Below are positions 52,657-62,591 of a stretch of 64,000 nt of DNA, piece after piece. Every line of letters starts with the position of its first letter. The first letter of the stretch is position 1. The notes below the pieces were generated by a model. The model was not told where the DNA came from. It saw only the letters and a program-made list of their open reading frames with translations, and searched no databases. Made by a program: the position numbers and the translations under genes. The DNA comes from Companilactobacillus keshanensis (GTDB taxonomy: Bacteria > Bacillota > Bacilli > Lactobacillales > Lactobacillaceae), in assembly GCF_003946205.1 (NCBI RefSeq), contig NZ_RHOS01000009.1, forward strand, positions 1 to 64,000, read 5' to 3'.

Positions 52657-54054
52657 ATGAAACATAAGAAAACTATTGCCGGCATTATCGGAATAATCTT
52701 AGGAGTAATTATTGCCTTCTTTATCCCAACACCAGATGGGTTGACCCACGCCGGAATGATCGTATTGGCATCACTTGTTACAGCAAATATTTTTTGGATT
52801 TTTAATGTTATTCCAAGCTTTGCAACTGGCTTACTAATGCTGTCTTCGTGGGTCGTATTAGGAGCCGTAAAATTTGAAGTTTCATTTGCTATTTTCTCAA
52901 GCACCACCATGTGGATCATTATTGGTGGTTTAGGACTAGGTGCCGCTGCTACTAAAACGGGACTTATCAAACGGATTGCTTTAAAAATCATGACCTATTT
53001 TCCAGCCAATTTTAGGGGTCAGACTTTGGCCTTATTCACGGCCGGAACTATCGTTGCACCAATGATCCCTAGTGCCCACCCAAAGGCCGCTATGAGTACA
53101 CCAATTGCTAAAGGTATTAGTAACGCTTTAGGGTATAAAGAATATGATAAAGGCAGTTCTGGTATTTTCTTAGCCGCTATGTGGGGATTTTTTGTTACTG
53201 AAGCCAGTTTTTTGAGTGCTACTGCTCAAAATTATGCCTTCAAAGGGCTTATTCCCGCCAGTGCTCAGAAAGTATTGAGTTGGGGAAACTGGTTTGTCAT
53301 GATGATTCCTTGGACAATTATTATTTTGGTTGGTGGTTATTTCTTACTAAGATTTTTGTTTAAGCCTAAAGATGACAAACCTATCTCAAAAGAATTCATT
53401 TCTAAACAATTAAATGAATTAGGACCTATGTCTCGTGATGAAAAAATCACTGCTGCTGTTATTCTTGTTTCCATTATCTTCTGGATCCTTGAATCAACTG
53501 TAAATATACCTGCTGCTGTAACAGCATTGATCGGTGTTAGTGTCTTGGTCGCTTGCAGAGTCCTTACACCAGATGACTTCAAGAATCGTTTGAGCTGGAG
53601 TACGATTATTTTCATTGGTACTGTAATGGCCTTAGGTAACGTAATGCAATCTGCAGGTTTGACTACTTGGCTACGTACTGTTTTGCAACCAGTTATCAGT
53701 CCAATTATTGGTAATGTTTATATTACAGTTATTGCTTTACCTATCATTATTTACCTATGTAAGTTTGTCGTTGTTTCTTTGATCTCAACTGGTACTTTGA
53801 TAACGATCGGTTTATTGCCATTCTTTAGTACTATGAGCTTTAGTCCTGCAATTATCGCTATTATTGTTACAACTAGTGTCAATGTTTGGTTGCTATCTTA
53901 CATGAACGCACCGTTCTTAACAGGTGGTGCAGCTGTAAATAATAGCATGGTTTCAAGATCCGCTATGGCCAAATCATCAATTGGTTATATGCTGATAAAT
54001 ATTGTTGGTTTACTAGTTTGTGTCCCACTTTGGCAAGTTATGGGAATTGCTTAA
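52657..54054 (+). CDS. DASS (SLC13) family anion:sodium symporter
   Basis: A 465-residue membrane protein with about 12 helices, belonging to the divalent anion/Na+ symporters. The family's serine-rich motif region appears as APMIPSAHPKAAMSTP in the first half and a symmetric KFVVVSLISTGTL segment in the second. Substrates of this family are di- and tricarboxylates or sulfate; here an aldarate or other hydroxyacid is likely by context. It lies 31 bp after the hydroxyacid dehydrogenase with GGAGA, in one operon. Confidence 0.87.
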   Translation: MKHKKTIAGIIGIILGVIIAFFIPTPDGLTHAGMIVLASLVTANIFWIFNVIPSFATGLLMLSSWVVLGAVKFEVSFAIFSSTTMWIIIGGLGLGAAATKTGLIKRIALKIMTYFPANFRGQTLALFTAGTIVAPMIPSAHPKAAMSTPIAKGISNALGYKEYDKGSSGIFLAAMWGFFVTEASFLSATAQNYAFKGLIPASAQKVLSWGNWFVMMIPWTIIILVGGYFLLRFLFKPKDDKPISKEFISKQLNELGPMSRDEKITAAVILVSIIFWILESTVNIPAAVTALIGVSVLVACRVLTPDDFKNRLSWSTIIFIGTVMALGNVMQSAGLTTWLRTVLQPVISPIIGNVYITVIALPIIIYLCKFVVVSLISTGTLITIGLLPFFSTMSFSPAIIAIIVTTSVNVWLLSYMNAPFLTGGAAVNNSMVSRSAMAKSSIGYMLINIVGLLVCVPLWQVMGIA

Positions 54055-54059
54055 AATTC

Positions 54060-54098
54060 AAGAAAAGGGAATGCATTATGCAGTCCCTTTTCTTTTAA
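54060..54098 (+). terminator. Terminator between the DASS and GntP genes
   Basis: AAGAAAAGGGA / TCCCTTTTCTT hairpin with T run, just past the DASS stop codon; it may set lower expression of the GntP gene. Confidence 0.75.
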
Positions 54099-54151
54099 AA
54101 AGATATGTGAAATAAATCACTTTCCATAGAGGATAGAAAGGAGGATTTATT

Positions 54152-55489
54152 ATGTCTATATACATTATGTTATTTGGTGTTTTAATCTTATTCTTCTTGA
54201 TTATTAAATTAAAACTAAATACTTTCTTTTCATTAGTAATAGTTTCAGTCATCGTGGGGTTATTCTTGGGAATACCCTACACAAAGTTGCCAAGCGTTAT
54301 CGAGCAAGGGATCGGTGATCAAGTTGGACATTTGATAATAATCTTTGGATTAGGATCAATGCTTGGTATGTTGATATCGGACTCTGGAGCCGGAATTTCA
54401 ATTGCCAATACATTTACAAAAAAAATAGGACGTAAATATATTGTCTGGGCAGTTGTCTTAACCTCATTTATAATTGGTTTAGCGCTCTTCTTTGAAGTAG
54501 GTTTAGTGATCCTATTACCAATTATTTTCGTTATTGCGGAAGAATTAAATGTTGCTTTTTTGTATTTAGCACTTCCTATGGCCGTATCTTTGAACGTGGC
54601 TCACGCTTTTCTTCCACCACATCCCGCTCCAACAACCGTTGCTGAAATATTAGGAGCACCTATTGGACACGTTATCTTGTTGGGGATATTAGCAGCCGTT
54701 CCCGTAACTATTTTAATGGGACCTGTCTACAATCATTTTTTAAAGAAAATTTATCCAAAAGTTTATCGCAAACATATCAAAATTCCTTCATTGGGTAATA
54801 TTAAAACTCATGCTAAAAATGATAATATACCTCGTTTTTCAATTAGTATTTTAACAGCAACCATGCCTTTAATATTGATTATTCTAGCGACTATTTTCAA
54901 ATATATTTTACCCGAAAACAATCCTATCAATATTTGTATTCAATTCATCGGCAATCCAGATATAGCCATGATATTATCATTACTACTTGCTATCTATACT
55001 CTGGGAATTGCTCAAAAAACACCTATGAAGCAAATTGGAATAACTATGGAAACTGCCATCAAGCAAATTTCCATGATGCTCTTAATTATCGGTGGTGCTG
55101 GTGCTTTTAAACAAGTTTTGATCAGTGGTGGAGTTTCTAAAGATGTTTCTAGTCTATTCATAAATTCTAATTTCCCAGTTTTGATCGCGGCTTGGATAAT
55201 TCCGGCTGCCCTCCACTTCTGTCTGGGTTCAACTACCGTTGCTGCCTTGACCGGTGCTGGTTTAGTTGCCCCATTAGTCGCCAGTTCCGCTATCAATCCC
55301 GCTTTGATGGTTCTAGCAGTCGGTGCAGGATCGGTCTTTTGTGATCACGTTAACGGAGCCGGGTTTTGGATGATCAAACAGTATTTTGGACTATCACTAA
55401 AAGAAACAATTCTTACTTGGACATTGTTGTCAATGGCAATGTCAGTCACTGGATTAATCGTCGTATTATTATTATCATTGATTTTTTAA
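54152..55489 (+). CDS. GntP family gluconate/hydroxyacid permease
   Basis: A 445-residue, 12 to 14-helix H+ symporter. The diagnostic segment NVAHAFLPPHPAPTTVAEIL holds the family's conserved Pro-His residues, and CDHVNGAGFWMIKQYFGLS near the C terminus is equally typical. Family members carry gluconate, keto-deoxygluconate, glycerate or fructuronate. It has AAAGGAGG before ATG 54152. It completes the sugar-acid island with the dehydratases and lactonase. Confidence 0.9.
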   Translation: MSIYIMLFGVLILFFLIIKLKLNTFFSLVIVSVIVGLFLGIPYTKLPSVIEQGIGDQVGHLIIIFGLGSMLGMLISDSGAGISIANTFTKKIGRKYIVWAVVLTSFIIGLALFFEVGLVILLPIIFVIAEELNVAFLYLALPMAVSLNVAHAFLPPHPAPTTVAEILGAPIGHVILLGILAAVPVTILMGPVYNHFLKKIYPKVYRKHIKIPSLGNIKTHAKNDNIPRFSISILTATMPLILIILATIFKYILPENNPINICIQFIGNPDIAMILSLLLAIYTLGIAQKTPMKQIGITMETAIKQISMMLLIIGGAGAFKQVLISGGVSKDVSSLFINSNFPVLIAAWIIPAALHFCLGSTTVAALTGAGLVAPLVASSAINPALMVLAVGAGSVFCDHVNGAGFWMIKQYFGLSLKETILTWTLLSMAMSVTGLIVVLLLSLIF

Positions 55490-55512
55490 AATTAACTTCT
55501 AAAATACAATTT

Positions 55513-55553
55513 AAAATGCATGATCTGAATTTACATTCAGATCATGCATTTTT
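55513..55553 (+). terminator. Terminator of the GntP gene
   Basis: AAATGCATGATCTGAAT / ATTCAGATCATGCATTT hairpin with 17-bp stem and following T run. Confidence 0.88.
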
Positions 55554-55555
55554 GA

Positions 55556-55702
55556 ATCCTTATACAAATTATTTATTTAACAGGTAGTGCTACCAATATT
55601 GCTAGATCCGGTAAAATAAACGATGTTCCCATGTGGACGAGTCGCTTGGATCACGGGCAAGTTCCTACCAACGCCGGTAATAACCGTAATAGCACTGACT
55701 AA
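55556..55702 (+). pseudogene. Possible 3' remnant of an unidentified gene
   Basis: A 48-codon frame without start codon or ribosome site encodes LTGSATNIARSGKINDVPMW followed by TSRLDHGQVPTNAGNNRN and a stop. Base composition is more GC-rich than the flanks, as in a coding relic. I do not recognise the family. The evidence is thin. Confidence 0.25.
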
Positions 55703-55704
55703 CA

Positions 55705-56700
55705 CTACACATTATTTACCAAAGTTATCTTTCCCACATTATGACCTGTTTGTAATAATTTCAAAGCCTTATTCAAATTATCAGCATTTATGCCTTCAAT
55801 TGTTTCAGTATCAATTCTTCTCAAAATACCACTGTCGATCAGATCAGTTATCTTATTTAATATTCTGCCTTGCGTAGAAACACGATAATCCTCAGCAGCT
55901 TTGGTAAACATCAGCTCCCAATCAAATGATAAGGATTTTTTCTGCATAGATGTGATATCTAGCGGACCATTTACCCCGACAATTGTTCCAATATGACCAA
56001 ATGGCTTAGTTAATCTGATCATCTCACTCAAATAACTACTAATGTCATAGAAACAAACTGTTGCATCAAAACTACTATCATTCAGATTTTGCAAAGAATT
56101 GTTGCTGTCCGCATGATAATCGATTGGATGGTCAACACCATGTGACTTCAACCAAGAAAAATTTTTTGGACTCGAAGTAGCATAGACACTCAATCCGGCC
56201 CACTTCGCCAGTTGACTGGCGATAGAGCCAACACCACCCGCACCATTAATGATCAGAATTTTTTTACCTTTATTAGCGTTTTCCTCTGAAACAAATTTAA
56301 ATTTTTCAAATAGCATTTCATAAGCTGTCAAACTTACCAATGGAAAACCAACTGCCTGTGCTTCAGTTAATTTCTTTGGCATACGGGCAACTATTCTTGA
56401 ATCTATCAATTGTTTCTCTTGAAAACTACCAGCTCTTAGATTACTACCAGCATAGTAAACTACATCACCTACTTCAAAATCATCCACTTGCTCGCCTTTT
56501 TCCAAAATAGTTCCAAGTCCATCGTAACCAACGACCTTAGGTCGTAACGGATTTAAATGTTCTACCTTTCTTGCATCAGCTGGATTGATTGATGCCGCCT
56601 GAACTTTTACTAATAAATCCAATCCTTTAACTTCTTGTCCACTTTCAACATCATCGACAAACTCATGATGCTCTATTTTAACTACTCTTCTCTTTGACAA
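55705..56700 (-). CDS. Zinc-free alcohol dehydrogenase-like quinone oxidoreductase (MDR family)
   Basis: A 331-residue medium-chain reductase. GroES-like N-terminal half with ASINPADARK (the NPxD segment of quinone reductases) and NADPH loop NGAGGVGSIASQLAKW near 150-165. Zinc-binding Cys residues are absent. It resembles the ZinD/crotonyl-type ZDR group. The best start is TTG 56700, five bases after AGGAAGTG; the GTG at 56709 lies inside that site. It is a single gene. It probably reduces quinones or enones. Confidence 0.82.
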   Translation of the reverse strand: MSKRRVVKIEHHEFVDDVESGQEVKGLDLLVKVQAASINPADARKVEHLNPLRPKVVGYDGLGTILEKGEQVDDFEVGDVVYYAGSNLRAGSFQEKQLIDSRIVARMPKKLTEAQAVGFPLVSLTAYEMLFEKFKFVSEENANKGKKILIINGAGGVGSIASQLAKWAGLSVYATSSPKNFSWLKSHGVDHPIDYHADSNNSLQNLNDSSFDATVCFYDISSYLSEMIRLTKPFGHIGTIVGVNGPLDITSMQKKSLSFDWELMFTKAAEDYRVSTQGRILNKITDLIDSGILRRIDTETIEGINADNLNKALKLLQTGHNVGKITLVNNV

Positions 56701-56921
56701 ATTGATCACTTCCTAACTATATTGTACCAAAAATCAAATTATAATAAAAAATATGAAACGTAACAGTAGACATATGTTCAGTATTTAAAGAAATTAAAGC
56801 GATTACAACGATTTATTGTATTTGTCGTGATTTTTTTCACATTTAAGACAAATTTTAGTATCTTTTTTGCTATTTACCGTTACAATAAAATTGATAGAAA
56901 GTATTTAGCAGGAGGATACTA

Positions 56922-58547
56922 ATGAAAGTTTCTGAAGAAAAAAGGCTTGAAGATTTAGAATCATTTGTTATTAGCAGCAAAATGACTTCACTAGCTAAGG
57001 AGAATGCCAAAAATAACATTTTCTTAGATGCTGGTCGTGGTAACCCGAACTGGATCAACAAAAAGGCCCGGCTCGCCTTTAATCGCTTAGTTGAATTCGG
57101 AATTATTGAATCAGAGCGTACTATTAACAAAGGTGATTTGGCTGGATATACTGAACAGCATGGTATGCGACAACGTTTCGAAGCTTTTCTAAGACCTGAA
57201 GAATATAAAATTGACGACTTCTGGTTAAGCATTTTGGATTACGTTCGTGACGATATGAAACTAAACCAAGACGAAGTGATCAAGGAATTGGTCGACGGTG
57301 CTATTGGTAATAACTATCCCCTACCCGCTCGTTGTTTGAGAAATACCGAAAAAATTATTAATCAATATTTACAGACTACACTTTACAATGGTGTTGATTT
57401 GAAGGATGAGACCAGTATATTTACTACCGAAGGCGGGACTGCCGCAATCGTCTACATTTTTAATACGTTACGCGAAAACAAATTGATCCATTATGGTGAT
57501 AAGATAGCGATCAATACGCCTATCTTTACTCCTTACATTGAAATCCCCACTTTAAATGATTATCAAATGGTTGAAGTGGATTTAAATTCTGATGCTTCAA
57601 ATAACTGGGAAATTGCCCCCGGAGAAATCGATAAATTACTAGATCCTTCTATTAAATTATTTGTTGTGGTCAATCCAAGTAATCCCGGTTCTAAGGCCTT
57701 TAGTCAAAAGGACCTTGCTGAAATAAAAGAGGTTATCAAGAAACGTCCTGACCTGATGATCGTAACTGACGATGTCTATGGTACCTTTGTCGAAAACTTT
57801 CAAACTTTGTACAGTGTAGTACCAGATAATACGTTATTAGTTTATTCATTCTCAAAATTATTCGGGGCAACTGGCTGGCGTTTAGGATTAGTAGCCGCAC
57901 ATGAAGATAATGTTTTTGATAAGCTTATTTCAAAATTACCGGCTAAGGATAAAAAAGAACTCGATAAACGATATGGTTCCGTAGAATTTGACCCATCCAA
58001 AATGAAATTTATCGATCGACTAGTTGCTGACTCGCGTTCAATAAGTCTCTATCACACTGCTGGATTATCGACACCGCAACAGATAATGGAAGATCTATTC
58101 AGTTTGACTCACCTAGTTAACAAAAATCAAACCGATTCATACATCGAAACTTCCAAGAGAATCGTTGGCAAACGTTATACAGATTTGCACGATTCTCTAA
58201 ACTATCCTAAAGATGAAAGCGATGATAACTCTAAATACTACTCGATCATCGATATTTATAATGTCGCAGAGCGTAAATACGGTAAAGAATTCCGTAACTA
58301 TTTGGAGAATAATTTTGAGCAACTAGATTTCTTAGTAAATCTTGCTCAAAAGAATGGTGTTGTTTTGATGGATGGTGTTGGATTTGGTACACATCCGGGA
58401 TGTTTACGTGTTTCCCAGGCCAATTTACCAACTGAAGATTACCGTCTGATCGGTAATCAAGTTATGCAATTATTAGCAGATTATCATAAACAATTCATTG
58501 AACATAAGGTCAAAACCAGTAACGAATTTCTAGCTTCTAAAAGATAA
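56922..58547 (+). CDS. aspD: Aspartate 4-decarboxylase
   Basis: A 541-residue PLP enzyme of the bifunctional aspartate aminotransferase/4-decarboxylase type, about 130 residues longer than ordinary aminotransferases. Visible: GRGNPNWINKKAR near 38-50, VNPSNPGSKAFS, VTDDVYGTF, and the PLP Lys in YSFSKLFGATGWRLG. It converts L-aspartate to L-alanine and CO2, consuming a proton. In lactobacilli it works with the AspT aspartate/alanine antiporter to make proton-motive force; no aspT adjoins it here. GGAGGA precedes ATG 56922. Confidence 0.93.
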   Translation: MKVSEEKRLEDLESFVISSKMTSLAKENAKNNIFLDAGRGNPNWINKKARLAFNRLVEFGIIESERTINKGDLAGYTEQHGMRQRFEAFLRPEEYKIDDFWLSILDYVRDDMKLNQDEVIKELVDGAIGNNYPLPARCLRNTEKIINQYLQTTLYNGVDLKDETSIFTTEGGTAAIVYIFNTLRENKLIHYGDKIAINTPIFTPYIEIPTLNDYQMVEVDLNSDASNNWEIAPGEIDKLLDPSIKLFVVVNPSNPGSKAFSQKDLAEIKEVIKKRPDLMIVTDDVYGTFVENFQTLYSVVPDNTLLVYSFSKLFGATGWRLGLVAAHEDNVFDKLISKLPAKDKKELDKRYGSVEFDPSKMKFIDRLVADSRSISLYHTAGLSTPQQIMEDLFSLTHLVNKNQTDSYIETSKRIVGKRYTDLHDSLNYPKDESDDNSKYYSIIDIYNVAERKYGKEFRNYLENNFEQLDFLVNLAQKNGVVLMDGVGFGTHPGCLRVSQANLPTEDYRLIGNQVMQLLADYHKQFIEHKVKTSNEFLASKR

Positions 58548-58716
58548 ATTTTAAAAATATATAATCACAAAGTTAAATGTTTTAAATAACTTTTATGCTT
58601 AAGGAACACATTTAGAATTAACTAATTTAGCACTAGTTGAATAGAATCAGTTGGAGATGCCTTCAACAAACAGCATCTTTAAATAACTCTTAAACAGGTA
58701 ATTGACAAACCAAAAA

Positions 58717-58757
58717 TAAGACAAGCAGTCCAAAATCGATTGCTTGTCTTATTTTTT
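58717..58757. terminator. Bidirectional terminator, repeat-family hairpin
   Basis: AATAAGACAAGCA / TGCTTGTCTTATT stem enclosing GTCCAAAATCGA, followed by seven T on the plus strand. It resembles the hairpins at 27032 and 31966. Confidence 0.78.
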
Positions 58758-58785
58758 TATTCATTTAGAAAATTTCAAGATCTCT

Positions 58786-60132
58786 TTAAGAATGTGGCAA
58801 AACATTAATAATATAAAGCAACAATGCGAAGACAAAGAACAAACCATACATGATTCCATTAACTTCTTTTCTTCTACCAGCTGCGATCATTGTTAATGGA
58901 TAAGCTAAGAATCCAAAGGCAATACCGTATGTGATGTTATATGTAAGCGGCATTGCTAGGACAGTCAAGAATGCCGGTAAAGCAATCTCGAACTTTTCCC
59001 AGTGGATACCCTTCATTGATTGTGCCATTAAAGCCCCAACAATAATTAGAACTGGGGCCGTTACATTCGATGTAACAACTGTCAAAAGTGGTGAGAAGAA
59101 CATTGAAATTGCAAACAATACTCCAACTACTATTGAAGTTAATCCAGTTCTACCACCAATTGCAATACCTGCACTTGATTCAACATAAGCAGTTGGAGGT
59201 GTTGTACCCATGATGGCTCCACTGACCATTGAAATAGAATCCGCCATCAGAGCACGCCCAATTCTTGGCATCTTACCATTTTTCATCAAGTGTGCCTGTT
59301 CAGCTAATCCTATCAAAGTACCGGCAGTATCAAAGAACGCTACCAGTAAGAAAATGATAACAACGGCCCAAAGTTGTGGTTGTTTAATATCGCCAACATG
59401 TGCAATACCAACGCCGAAAGTTGGCTTCAAACTAGGAATACCAGAAACAATATGACTTGGTAATGGAATAAGCTTTGTAGCCAATCCGGCAATTGTAGTA
59501 AAGACCATACCGATGAAGATAGCGCCCGGAACTTTGCGACACATAAGTCCAGCCGTAACGATCAATCCGGCAATTGTTAATAGTGTCGTTGGATTCGTGA
59601 ATGAACCGATCTCAACTAATGATGACTTACTAGCTTCGATCAATCCCCCACCTTGTAAACCGACAAAGGCAATAAATAGTCCTAATCCAGCTGAAACAGC
59701 TAATTTTAAATCTTGCGGAATTGAGTTAATAACCAATTCACGTAATTTTAATAACGAAATAATCAAGAAAATTATACTGGCAACAAAAACTCCTGCCATC
59801 GCTGTCTGCCAAGGAATCCCCATAGCAATAACAACTGAATAACTGAAGAAGGCATTATCACCTAATCCTGGTGCAATAGCAATCGGATAATTTGCTAAGA
59901 TCCCCATCAAAACTGACCCGATCACACCAGTTAATGCGGTTGCCGTGAACAAAGCACCCTTATCCATACCTGATGCCCCTAAAACTTGTGGATTAACAAA
60001 CAAAATGTATGCCATTGATACAAATGTCGTCAACCCTGCTAGAAACTCACGCTTGATCGTAGTTCCAGCCTGATTAAGATGAAATAGTCGTTCAATAAAG
60101 CTTAAATTTTTTTCATCATTTAATGATTCCAA
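58786..60132 (-). CDS. NCS2 family purine permease (AzgA/PbuG type)
   Basis: A 448-residue, 14-helix purine:H+ symporter. Family signatures: FLAGLTTFVSMAYILFVNP at the N terminus, APGLGDNAFFSYSVV, FDTAGTLIGLAEQA and the TPPTAYVESSAGIAIGGRTG loop. These match the adenine/guanine/hypoxanthine branch rather than uracil or xanthine carriers. The start ATG 60132 has GGGGGCG upstream. It is monocistronic; no purine riboswitch was seen in the 140 bp upstream. Confidence 0.9.
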   Translation of the reverse strand: MESLNDEKNLSFIERLFHLNQAGTTIKREFLAGLTTFVSMAYILFVNPQVLGASGMDKGALFTATALTGVIGSVLMGILANYPIAIAPGLGDNAFFSYSVVIAMGIPWQTAMAGVFVASIIFLIISLLKLRELVINSIPQDLKLAVSAGLGLFIAFVGLQGGGLIEASKSSLVEIGSFTNPTTLLTIAGLIVTAGLMCRKVPGAIFIGMVFTTIAGLATKLIPLPSHIVSGIPSLKPTFGVGIAHVGDIKQPQLWAVVIIFLLVAFFDTAGTLIGLAEQAHLMKNGKMPRIGRALMADSISMVSGAIMGTTPPTAYVESSAGIAIGGRTGLTSIVVGVLFAISMFFSPLLTVVTSNVTAPVLIIVGALMAQSMKGIHWEKFEIALPAFLTVLAMPLTYNITYGIAFGFLAYPLTMIAAGRRKEVNGIMYGLFFVFALLLYIINVLPHS

Positions 60133-60270
60133 AATAAACGCCCCCGAAGAAAGATTACGAACTTATCTAGTATTACAGAAACATTTTGATTTTTCAAGAC
60201 AATTAGAAACATTTATTACATAATTATAATTATAGTTCGTGTTTTACTGAACATTACCTCAGATTGCCCT

Positions 60271-60308
60271 CAAAAAAAGACATCCTACGCTGTTTGTAAG
60301 ATGTCTTA
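60271..60308 (-). terminator. Terminator of the clpL operon
   Basis: AAGACATCTTAC / GTAGGATGTCTT imperfect hairpin followed by seven T on the minus strand, about 45 bp past the small protein gene. Confidence 0.8.
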
Positions 60309-60351
60309 ATTTTTTAAATCATTTTTTCAGAAAGGATGATTATCCTTCTTA

Positions 60352-60477
60352 CTATCTTTGTTTCAATTTATTAACGGCTTCTTGAATCGTTCTACCGTTC
60401 TCAAAAACATTCGAATCATTCTTGTCCACAGCCGTAAATAATTGATCTTTTAAATCTAATAAAATTCGATACTTCAC
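60352..60477 (-). CDS. Unrecognised 41-residue protein downstream of clpL
   Basis: A 41-codon frame starts at GTG 60477 behind AGGAGG (eight-base spacing) only 20 bp after the clpL stop codon, and reads MKYRILLDLKDQLFTAVDKN then DSNVFENGRTIQEAVNKLKQ and Arg. The ribosome site is stronger than that of many longer genes here, and the operon terminator follows. It is soluble, about one third charged, with no known motif. It could be an adaptor or regulator tied to the ClpL chaperone. Confidence 0.65.
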   Translation of the reverse strand: MKYRILLDLKDQLFTAVDKNDSNVFENGRTIQEAVNKLKQR

Positions 60478-60497
60478 GATCAATTACCTCCTTAGGA

Positions 60498-62579
60498 CTA
60501 TTTTTTTACAATTTTAACAGTTCCATCGACTAATTCGGCCTTGAGATCCTTAACATCCAAGTTATCCAAATAAAATTCTGCGACTTTATCTCTGATCTGT
60601 TGCTCGATAACTCTTCTCAATGGTCTAGCACCCATAGCCTCATCGTATCCTTCATCGATCAGCCATTCTTTTGCTTCAGGTGTAACTTCCAAAGTAATCT
60701 GCTTCTTGGCTAAGTTCTTATTCACATCATCCAACATTAGATCGACAATTTGATTCAAATCTGTTTTAGAAAGATGTGTAAACTCAACTATACCATTGAA
60801 TCTATTTAGAAATTCAGGACGGAAGTACGGTGCTAATTTATCCATTAGTTTTTCATCTTTAATAGCCTTTTCACCGAAGCCTGCATTGGATGTAGCAATA
60901 ATGATCGTATTCTTGAAATCAACCACATTACCTTGTCCATCGGTCAAACGTCCGTCATCCATAACTTGTAATAACAATGTCAAAACTTGTGGGTTAGCCT
61001 TTTCTATTTCATCAAGTAAAACAATGGAATATGGATTACGTCTTACTCGTTCCGTCAAAGTATTCCCATTGTCCTCATATCCAACATATCCAGCAGATGT
61101 ACCAATTAACTTAGATACAGCAGTTAAGTCGGAATATTCACTCATATCCAAACGAACGATTGCATTCTTACTGCCAAACATGTCATTAGCTAATTGTTTT
61201 ACAAGTTCTGTTTTACCAACACCAGTTGGACCAACAAATAGGAAACTTCCAATTGGACGATTTCCTTCATCAAATCCTGCACGGTTACGCCGAATAGCCC
61301 TGACGACCATATCAACGGCTTCATCTTGACCAATGACATGACCTTTCAATCTCTTGCCCATATCCTTTAATCTTTCGATATCACTAGCGCCCATCTGAGA
61401 AACAGGTACACCAGTTAATCTTTGAACTGATTCAGCAATATCATTGATTTTTGCCACTGGTTCTGTTGGATCATCATTATTTAGTTTCGCATTAATATCT
61501 TCGATCTGTTTCTTAAGATCAGCGGCCTTTTCAAACTCTTCATTCTTAGCGGCTTTTTCTTTGTTGATTTCTGCTTCTTTTAAAGATTTCTCAAGACTGA
61601 CCTTATCAGTTACAGGATGCTTAGCTGCCAAATGTGCAGCTGTCATATCGATCAAATCAATGGCTTTATCAGGAAGTGATCTCTGAGGGATATATTGAAT
61701 CGAGTAATCCACGGCGGCCTTTAAAACATCATCAGGTAACTTAACATTATGATGATTTTCGTATGCCTTACGCAATCCCTTCAAAATAGCCACAGTAGCT
61801 TCTTTGCTTGGTTCATTGATTGTTACATCGTTGAATCTTCTTGCTAACGCGGCATCTTTCATGATCGTATTACGATACTCATCTTGTGTTGTAGCACCAA
61901 TTACGGCTAAATCTCCACGACTCAAAGCAGGTTTGATAATATCGGATAAGCCTTTACTACCAGCTTCTCCGCCAGCTGCACCTGTTCCAATGATTTGATG
62001 AATTTCATCAAAGAATAAAACAACATTTCCAGCTTTTTTAACTTCTTTGAGTAAATTTTGAACATTCTCTTCAAAGGAACCACGATATTGTGTACCCGCT
62101 TCAAGAGCTGATACATCAACTGAAATAATCTCTTTATCCTTGATAGTAGCCGGAACATCGCCTTTTACAATAGCCTGTGCTAATCCCTCAACAACAGCTG
62201 TTTTACCGACACCCGCGTCACCAACTAAAATTGGATTATTTTTGGTACGACGGCTCAAGATCTCAGCCGTTTCTTGAATTTCTTTATCACGACCAATGAC
62301 GGGATCAAGTAAACCATCACGGGCTTCTTGTGTTAAATTACGTCCTAATTTATCTAATAGCTTACCGTTTCCGGCACCTTTACTGTCTGCTTTTTGCTCT
62401 TCAACCGGAACATTTTTACCAGCTGTGCGCATCTCTTGATATCTTGCTAATTCTTCAGGTGTCAATTCATGGCCGTTAACATAATACTTCGTACCGCCTT
62501 TTTGACCCATTAAACTGTTAAAGATATCGTCCATATCGTTATTTGAAAACAAATCGTCATCCCAAAATGATCTTGCCAT
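60498..62579 (-). CDS. clpL: ClpL-type AAA+ disaggregase
   Basis: A 693-residue HSP100 chaperone with two AAA+ modules. Module 1: [19 protein letters not shown]; middle coiled coil about 330-370; module 2: [19 protein letters not shown], and the sensor GARPLRR. The N-terminal 60 residues are short and Gln/Gly-rich, with neither the double Clp_N repeat of ClpC nor the zinc finger of ClpE, which fits ClpL. The ClpP-docking IGF-type loop is not seen. It refolds or disaggregates proteins in heat and acid stress. It is co-transcribed with an upstream HTH gene 12 bp away; no CtsR box was found. Confidence 0.9.
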   Translation of the reverse strand: MARSFWDDDLFSNNDMDDIFNSLMGQKGGTKYYVNGHELTPEELARYQEMRTAGKNVPVEEQKADSKGAGNGKLLDKLGRNLTQEARDGLLDPVIGRDKEIQETAEILSRRTKNNPILVGDAGVGKTAVVEGLAQAIVKGDVPATIKDKEIISVDVSALEAGTQYRGSFEENVQNLLKEVKKAGNVVLFFDEIHQIIGTGAAGGEAGSKGLSDIIKPALSRGDLAVIGATTQDEYRNTIMKDAALARRFNDVTINEPSKEATVAILKGLRKAYENHHNVKLPDDVLKAAVDYSIQYIPQRSLPDKAIDLIDMTAAHLAAKHPVTDKVSLEKSLKEAEINKEKAAKNEEFEKAADLKKQIEDINAKLNNDDPTEPVAKINDIAESVQRLTGVPVSQMGASDIERLKDMGKRLKGHVIGQDEAVDMVVRAIRRNRAGFDEGNRPIGSFLFVGPTGVGKTELVKQLANDMFGSKNAIVRLDMSEYSDLTAVSKLIGTSAGYVGYEDNGNTLTERVRRNPYSIVLLDEIEKANPQVLTLLLQVMDDGRLTDGQGNVVDFKNTIIIATSNAGFGEKAIKDEKLMDKLAPYFRPEFLNRFNGIVEFTHLSKTDLNQIVDLMLDDVNKNLAKKQITLEVTPEAKEWLIDEGYDEAMGARPLRRVIEQQIRDKVAEFYLDNLDVKDLKAELVDGTVKIVKK

Positions 62580-62591
62580 ACAATTGCCTCC

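Noticed and set aside
60133-60270. Purine riboswitch upstream of the NCS2 permease
   Set aside because: No three-way junction or conserved loop sequences were found in the region upstream of ATG 60132.
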